Part shown: piece by piece, positions 59,413-64,000 of the stretch
Layout of the letters: each line of letters begins with the position of its first letter
Numbering within the stretch: the first letter of the stretch is position 1
DNA from: Sphingomonas_B tabacisoli
GTDB lineage: Bacteria > Pseudomonadota > Alphaproteobacteria > Sphingomonadales > Sphingomonadaceae
Length of the DNA: 64,000 bases
NCBI RefSeq assembly: GCF_042678385.1
Contig: NZ_JBHUDY010000001.1
Location: 2,356,001 to 2,420,000 of the forward strand
Direction of reading: 5' to 3'
The notes under the pieces: model-generated
Told to the model about the DNA's origin: nothing
Databases searched by the model: none
The model's input: only the letters and a program-made list of their open reading frames with translations
Translations under genes and position numbers: made by a program

Positions 59413-60657
59413 ATGCGGCGCGCGCTCGCCATCCTGATCCTGGTCGCCGGCCTGATCGCCGCCGTCCTGACCGGAGCCGATGCGCCGGTGATCGGGGCGC
59501 TGGCGCTGACCGGCCTCGGTATTCTGCTGGCGCTTTGGCCCCGTCCCGCGCCCCCCGTCGCGGTCGCACCGCCCGAGCCCGAACCCGCGCCGCCCGCTCC
59601 TCGTTTCGATGTAATCGAAGCGTTCGGCGACCCGGTGATCGTCGTCGGCGAAGGCCGGATCGAGCAGGCCAATGCCGCGGCGCGCAAGCTGCTCGGCCAG
59701 CATATCGTCGGCGAGGACGTCCGCGTCGCGATCCGCCACCCCGCCGCCGCCGACCGGCTGATCAGCCGTCAGGAACCGCTCGACCTGCGCCCGACCGAAT
59801 TGGTCGGCCTCGGCGGCCGCGACAATCGCTGGCAGATGAATGTGGCCAGCCTCGTCGGCGGCCGGTTGCTCGTCCACCTCGTCGATCGCAGCGAAGGCCA
59901 CGCAGCGGAACGGATGCGCGTCGATTTCGTCGCCAACGCCAGCCACGAGCTGCGCACGCCGCTCGCGGCGATCCTCGGCTATGTCGAAACGCTGGACGAC
60001 GAAAAGGCCGGCGGCGACGTGCCGACCCGTAAGCGCTTCCTGCGCATCATCCATGACGAAGCGCGACGCATGCAGCGGCTGGTCGAAGACCTGATGTCGC
60101 TGTCGCGTATCGAGGCCGAGAAATTCCGTGCCCCCAGCGCCGCGGTCGATCTCGGCGAGCTCGTCACCGAAGTGCATGCTGTGATCCGCGACGGCGGCAA
60201 CGATCGCAGCCGCGACGTCGTCACCGATATCGACGAGAGCCTGCCTTTCGTCGCCGGCGATCGCGCCCAGCTTTCGCAGTTGCTTCACAATCTGGTCGGC
60301 AACGCGATGAAATATGGCCGCGCCGGCACGCCGGTCACGATCCGCACCAGTCGCGGCCCGGGGTCGATGGTGCGCCTCTCGGTCGAGGATGAAGGCGAAG
60401 GTGTCGCGCCCGAGCACCTGCCGCGCCTCACCGAGCGCTTCTACCGCGTCGATCCCAGCCGCAGCCGCGCGCAGGGCGGCACCGGCCTTGGCCTCGCCAT
60501 CGTCAAGCACATCGTCGAACGCCATCGCGGCCGGCTGGAAATCCAGTCCATACCGGGCAAGGGCACGACCGTTACCGCGCTTTTGCCGCCCGCTCCGATC
60601 CCACTGTCACGAAACGGCAACGCTGCTGTAACACAAGCGACCAGAACAGCCAGCTAA
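59413..60657 (+). CDS. phoR: Phosphate regulon sensor kinase PhoR
   Basis: 414 residues. Two N-terminal hydrophobic helices (about 3-22 and 27-46) and a PAS-like region (FDVIEAFGDPVIVVGEGRIEQANAAA) precede the kinase: DFVANASHELRTPLAAILGYVETL (phospho-His), LLHNLVGNAMKYGR (N box) and GGTGLGLAIVKHIVERH (G box). It phosphorylates PhoB when phosphate is short. The last codons contain a Pho-box-like element (60604-60632). The pst transporter genes that commonly stand between phoR and phoU are absent. Confidence 0.93.
   Translation: MRRALAILILVAGLIAAVLTGADAPVIGALALTGLGILLALWPRPAPPVAVAPPEPEPAPPAPRFDVIEAFGDPVIVVGEGRIEQANAAARKLLGQHIVGEDVRVAIRHPAAADRLISRQEPLDLRPTELVGLGGRDNRWQMNVASLVGGRLLVHLVDRSEGHAAERMRVDFVANASHELRTPLAAILGYVETLDDEKAGGDVPTRKRFLRIIHDEARRMQRLVEDLMSLSRIEAEKFRAPSAAVDLGELVTEVHAVIRDGGNDRSRDVVTDIDESLPFVAGDRAQLSQLLHNLVGNAMKYGRAGTPVTIRTSRGPGSMVRLSVEDEGEGVAPEHLPRLTERFYRVDPSRSRAQGGTGLGLAIVKHIVERHRGRLEIQSIPGKGTTVTALLPPAPIPLSRNGNAAVTQATRTAS
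60604..60632 (+). promoter_or_regulatory. Pho-box-like triple direct repeat
   Basis: Three heptamers start exactly 11 bp apart: CTGTCAC (60604), CGGCAAC (60615), CTGTAAC (60626). PhoB sites are direct repeats of CTGTCA-like heptamers with 11-bp spacing. The element lies inside the 3' end of phoR, 36 bp before phoU, and may drive phoU-phoB. Confidence 0.6.
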
Positions 60658-60667
60658 GGGGCGCTGC

Positions 60668-61354
60668 GTGACCGAACATACGTTGAGAGCTTTTGACGAC
60701 GAGATCGTCGAATTGCGCGGCCTGATTTCCGAAATGGGCGGCCGCGCCGAATCGGCGATCGAAAAGGCGATGGAAGCCTTGACCCGCCACGATCTCGACC
60801 TCGCCGGCACGATTATCGCCGACGACAAGAAGATCGACGAGCTCGAAATCGCGGTCGAGCGGCTGGCGGTGCAGATCCTGACGCTGCGCGCGCCGATGGC
60901 CGACGACATGCGCGAGACGGTCGCCGCCCTGAAGATCGCGGGCGTGATCGAGCGGATTGGCGATTACGCCAAGAACATAGCCAAGCGCGTTCCGCAAATC
61001 TCGCGCTCGTCCAAGATCGAGGCGCTCTCCGTGCTGCCGGCGATGGCGCAGATGGCGAGCGAAATGCTCCACGACGTGCTGAACGCCTTCGCCGCCCGCG
61101 ACTGGGAAGCGGCGGTCGATGTCGTCAGCCGCGACCGCGCCGTCGACGATTTCTACAACAGCATCTTCCGCACGCTGCTGACCTTCATGATGGAAAATCC
61201 GGCGACGATCGGCGAAGCGGCGCACCTTTTGTTCATCGCGAAGAATCTCGAACGCATCGGGGACCACGCGACCAACGTTGCGGAAATGGTCTATTTCGCC
61301 GCCAAGGGCGAATACATGGCCGACCGCGAACGCGGCGACACCGGGGAGCTCTGA
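60668..61354 (+). CDS. phoU: Phosphate signalling protein PhoU
   Basis: 228 residues. Two copies of the three-helix PhoU domain are visible, with RAESAIEKAMEALTRHDLDLA and LAVQILTLRAPMADDMRETVAALKIAGVIERIGDYAKNIA in the first and IFRTLLTFMMENPATI, NLERIGDHATNVAEMV in the second (E/DxxxD metal sites). It damps PhoR when phosphate is plentiful. The GTG start follows AAGGGG. Confidence 0.95.
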   Translation: MTEHTLRAFDDEIVELRGLISEMGGRAESAIEKAMEALTRHDLDLAGTIIADDKKIDELEIAVERLAVQILTLRAPMADDMRETVAALKIAGVIERIGDYAKNIAKRVPQISRSSKIEALSVLPAMAQMASEMLHDVLNAFAARDWEAAVDVVSRDRAVDDFYNSIFRTLLTFMMENPATIGEAAHLLFIAKNLERIGDHATNVAEMVYFAAKGEYMADRERGDTGEL

Positions 61355-61356
61355 CC

Positions 61357-62055
61357 GTGGCCCGCGCAAAGATGCTCCTGGTCGAGGACGACGCCGCCCT
61401 CGCCGAACTTCTGGTCTGGCATTTCACGCGCGAGAATTTCGAGGTCCAGCAGACCGCCGACGGCGAGGAAGCGCTGCTGCTCGCCCAGGAAAGCCCGCCC
61501 GATCTCGTCCTCCTCGACTGGATGATCGAAGGTCTCTCAGGCATCGAGGTCTGCCGCCGCCTGCGCCGCATGCCCGCGACGCAGAACGTGCCGATCATCA
61601 TGCTCACAGCGCGCGGCGAGGAGGAGGATCGCGTGCGCGGCCTCGAAACCGGCGCCGACGATTACGTGACCAAGCCTTTCTCCCCGCGCGAGCTGGTGGC
61701 GCGCGTCGGCGCGGTGCTTCGCCGCGTACGTCCGGCGCTGGCCGGCGAGCAGCTCACCTACGGCGACCTCGAAATGGACACGGTCGGCCACAAGGTTCGC
61801 CGCGCCGGCAAGACCGTTCCGCTCGGCCCCACCGAGTTCCGGCTGCTCAAGCATTTCCTCGAGCATCCCGGCTGGGTCTTCTCGCGCGAGCGGCTGCTCG
61901 ACAGCGTCTGGGGCCATGACGCCGATATCGAGCCCCGCACCGTCGACGTGCATATCCGCCGGCTCCGCCAGGCGATCAACGCCGGCGGCCACCCGGACAT
62001 CATCCGCACGGTGCGCAGCGCCGGCTACGCGCTGGACGCCGACGGCAAGCTCTGA
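61357..62055 (+). CDS. phoB: Phosphate regulon response regulator PhoB
   Basis: 232 residues. Receiver: MLLVEDDAALAELL, LVLLDWMIEG (phospho-Asp) and DDYVTKPFSPRELVAR (Lys). The OmpR-type winged helix follows (GPTEFRLLKHFLEHPGWVFSRERLLDSVWG, RTVDVHIRRLRQAI). It activates phosphate-starvation genes by binding Pho boxes. Starts with GTG 2 bp after phoU. Confidence 0.95.
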   Translation: MARAKMLLVEDDAALAELLVWHFTRENFEVQQTADGEEALLLAQESPPDLVLLDWMIEGLSGIEVCRRLRRMPATQNVPIIMLTARGEEEDRVRGLETGADDYVTKPFSPRELVARVGAVLRRVRPALAGEQLTYGDLEMDTVGHKVRRAGKTVPLGPTEFRLLKHFLEHPGWVFSRERLLDSVWGHDADIEPRTVDVHIRRLRQAINAGGHPDIIRTVRSAGYALDADGKL

Positions 62056-62083
62056 TTAGCTCGCCTCCGAAAAGGGGGAGAGG

Positions 62084-63010
62084 ATGAACCTCGCGCAAAT
62101 CGTCGCGGACATCGCCGCCGAAATGGCAGCCGAGGCCGATCGCGGCCGTGTCGCCGACTATATTCCTGCCCTTGCCCGCGTCGATCCTGCGCATTTCGGC
62201 ATCGCGGTCGTCACGCACGAAGGCGCGGTCCACGAAGCCGGCCATTCGGAGACGCCCTTTTCGATCCAGAGCGTGTCGAAAGTCTTCGCGCTGACGCTGG
62301 CGCTCGACCGTATTGGCCCTCCTTTATGGAAGCGCGTGGGGCGCGAGCCGTCCGGGTCGGCTTTCAACTCGATCATTCAGCTCGAAAGCGAGCGCGGCAT
62401 CCCCCGCAATCCCTTCATCAATGCCGGCGCGATCGTCGTCTCGGACGCACTGCTCGCCGGCCACGATGCGCGCGAGACGATCGGTGACCTGCTCCGCTTC
62501 GTCCGCTTCCTCGCCGAGGACGAAGGCGTCGAGATCGACGGCGAAGTCGCCCATTCCGAGGCCGCCACCGGCTTCCGCAACATCGCTCTCGGCAACTATA
62601 TGAAATCGTTCGGTAATCTTGAAAACGCCGTCGAGGAAGCGTGCAAGGTATATTTCCACCAATGTGCCCTCTCGATGTCCTGCCGCCAACTCGCGATGGC
62701 CGGCCGATTCCTGATGAACGACGGCCTCCAGCCCGGCAGCGGCGCCAGGATCACAACACCCGAACGCACCCGCCGCATCAACGCCTTGATGCTGACCTGC
62801 GGCCATTACGACGGCTCGGGCGAGTTCGCTTTCCGCGTCGGAATTCCCGGCAAGTCGGGGGTTGGCGGCGGCATCCTCGGGGTGGTGCCGGGCAAGGCGT
62901 CGATCGCCGTCTGGTCGCCGGGCCTCAACGAGCGCGGCAACTCCAAGCTCGGCAGCCTCGCCCTCGAACGCCTCGCCGAGCGCACCGGCTGGAGCGTGTT
63001 CACGCCCTAG
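62084..63010 (+). CDS. glsA: Glutaminase A
   Basis: 308 residues. FSIQSVSKVFALTLAL contains the S-x-x-K nucleophile of the serine-dependent beta-lactamase fold; NPFINAGAIVVSDAL and CSMSCRQLAMAGRFLMN-like segments match GlsA. It hydrolyses glutamine to glutamate and ammonia. GGGGGAGAGG before the ATG is a very strong ribosome site. Its 3' end overlaps the convergent oxidoreductase gene by 4 bp. Confidence 0.95.
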   Translation: MNLAQIVADIAAEMAAEADRGRVADYIPALARVDPAHFGIAVVTHEGAVHEAGHSETPFSIQSVSKVFALTLALDRIGPPLWKRVGREPSGSAFNSIIQLESERGIPRNPFINAGAIVVSDALLAGHDARETIGDLLRFVRFLAEDEGVEIDGEVAHSEAATGFRNIALGNYMKSFGNLENAVEEACKVYFHQCALSMSCRQLAMAGRFLMNDGLQPGSGARITTPERTRRINALMLTCGHYDGSGEFAFRVGIPGKSGVGGGILGVVPGKASIAVWSPGLNERGNSKLGSLALERLAERTGWSVFTP

Positions 63011-64000
63011 CCGGCGGCGCGCACTTCCTCGATCGTCACCACCCGCTTCTCCCGCGCGCTGAGTTCTGCCGCAGCCCCGATCTCGACGGCCCGCAGCCCG
63101 TCCTCCGCAGTCACGATCACCGGACCTTCGCCCCTCACCGCGGCGTTGAACGCCTGGTGCTGGTAATAGGTCGAGCCATGATGCTGGCCGGCGGCGAGCG
63201 CGGTCTCGTCGACCGGCACATGCTCGCGCTCCACCTGCTTCGGGTTCATGAACCCGACCCGCGGGTGAAACACCAGCGACCCTTCCGGGATCAGCACATC
63301 GAGCCGCGCCTCGTCGCCGACCGCGGTGATCTCTTCCTGGTTCTCCGCCCCATCGGCGAACATCGAAAGATCAAGCATCGCCCGCACGCCATTCTCGAAA
63401 TCGACGGTGGTGAAGCTGTTGTCGATGATGTCGGGCTTCTCGCCGCCATAGCGTTCGTCCTGATGGTTCACGTCCATCGCGCCGGAGCAATAGACCCGCA
63501 CCGCCTCCGAGCGGACGATCAGCCGCATCAGGTCGAAGAAATGGCAGCATTTTTCGACCATCGTGCCGCCGGTGTTGCGGCTGAACCGGTTCCAGTCGCC
63601 GACCTTGGGCAGGAATGGGAAGCGGTGCTCGCGGATCGACAGCATCTGCAGGCGCCCGATCCGCCCGTCATGCACCTGTTCGATGAACTTCGCGGCAGGC
63701 GGCATGAAGCGATACTCCATCGCCGTCCAGAACACCTGATCCCGCGCCGCGGCCCGCGCCGCGATCCACCGCGCATCCGCCACCGTCGTCGCCAGCGGTT
63801 TTTCGCACAGGATATGGACCGGCAGGTCAATGATCGGCTCCAGCACCTCGCGGTGCGTAAAATTGGGCGATGCGATGATCACTGCATCCACTTCGCCCGA
63901 TCGCACCATCGCCTCGCCGCTCTCGAACGCCTTGGGCTCGGACCATCCTTCGGACGCATCACGCGCCCAGTCGAGCGAGGTCGGAACGGGATCGTAGATC
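63007..64000 (-). CDS. Gfo/Idh/MocA family oxidoreductase (5' end outside window)
   Basis: About 330 residues are visible and the frame stays open to the right edge. VDAVIIASPNFTHREVLEPI followed by ILCEKPLATTVADARW (E-K-P dinucleotide/substrate motif) and the C-terminal alpha/beta domain (FMPPAAKFIEQVHDGRIGRLQML, NTGGTMVEKCCHFFDLMRL) identify the family. The N-terminal Rossmann GxGxxG is beyond the edge. Substrate is likely a sugar or inositol; which one cannot be told. An internal ATG at 63909 is not taken as the start because similarity extends further upstream. Confidence 0.9.
   Translation of the reverse strand, partial: IYDPVPTSLDWARDASEGWSEPKAFESGEAMVRSGEVDAVIIASPNFTHREVLEPIIDLPVHILCEKPLATTVADARWIAARAAARDQVFWTAMEYRFMPPAAKFIEQVHDGRIGRLQMLSIREHRFPFLPKVGDWNRFSRNTGGTMVEKCCHFFDLMRLIVRSEAVRVYCSGAMDVNHQDERYGGEKPDIIDNSFTTVDFENGVRAMLDLSMFADGAENQEEITAVGDEARLDVLIPEGSLVFHPRVGFMNPKQVEREHVPVDETALAAGQHHGSTYYQHQAFNAAVRGEGPVIVTAEDGLRAVEIGAAAELSAREKRVVTIEEVRAAG

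Overview
The window looks like a chromosomal segment of an alphaproteobacterium of the order Sphingomonadales (Sphingomonas-like). The basis is high GC, a Zymomonas/Sphingomonas-type hopanoid locus, a PhyR-NepR-EcfG general stress locus with a PhyP-type kinase, polyhydroxyalkanoate genes, and palindromic repeats of the kind common in sphingomonads. No rRNA, tRNA, phage or CRISPR array was recognised. About 60 protein genes are densely packed, many joined by ATGA or GTGA overlaps.

Region 1 (1-19.5 kb) is a nearly complete hopanoid factory. hpnCDE make squalene, shc cyclises it, hpnH and hpnG build the ribosyl side chain, and hpnI, hpnK and hpnJ make the glucosaminyl and cyclitol-ether head group. 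hpnA and hpnB are cluster genes of uncertain role. hpnM, an mlaA-like gene and hpnN are probable hopanoid traffic proteins. dxs and ispH feed the isoprenoid pathway. Two different palindromic repeats lie in frame inside hpnB and hpnG.

Region 2 (19.6-26.5 kb) holds housekeeping and envelope genes: an amidase, xthA, erpA, an M23 peptidase, a ferritin-like protein, bcp and glnE. Region 3 (26.5-30.9 kb) is the general stress response locus: ecfG, phyR, nepR and a phyP-like kinase. With it come a second NepR-like micro-protein, a 45-residue membrane protein, and a candidate small RNA with its own EcfG promoter and a strong terminator. The three best EcfG promoters read GGAAC-N17-GTT.

Region 4 (30.9-38.5 kb) carries tatCB, hsp20, a Crp-type regulator, a membrane LytTR regulator, a PilZ protein, a GT-C membrane protein and an orphan CpaF/TadA ATPase. 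Region 5 (38.6-41.8 kb) is the most unusual part: a small beta-rich protein, an M43-type metalloprotease whose tail has 35 uninterrupted K-[D/E]-x-x tetrads, and an ATP-grasp ligase of the graspetide (microviridin) family. It may be a self-contained peptide cross-linking system acting on a very large substrate.

Region 6 (41.9-54.6 kb) holds an exported methyltransferase-like protein, a CsaA-like protein, an MHS-type transporter, alanine racemase, phaA/phaC/phaR, a Tat-exported dipeptidase, a small accessory group (TMEM175, GFA, DJ-1/PfpI, alpha/beta hydrolase) and dinB. Region 7 (54.7-64 kb) has glmS and glmU split by a PIN/RHH toxin-antitoxin pair, then gph, phoR-phoU-phoB with a Pho-box-like element, glutaminase and a truncated Gfo/Idh/MocA oxidoreductase.
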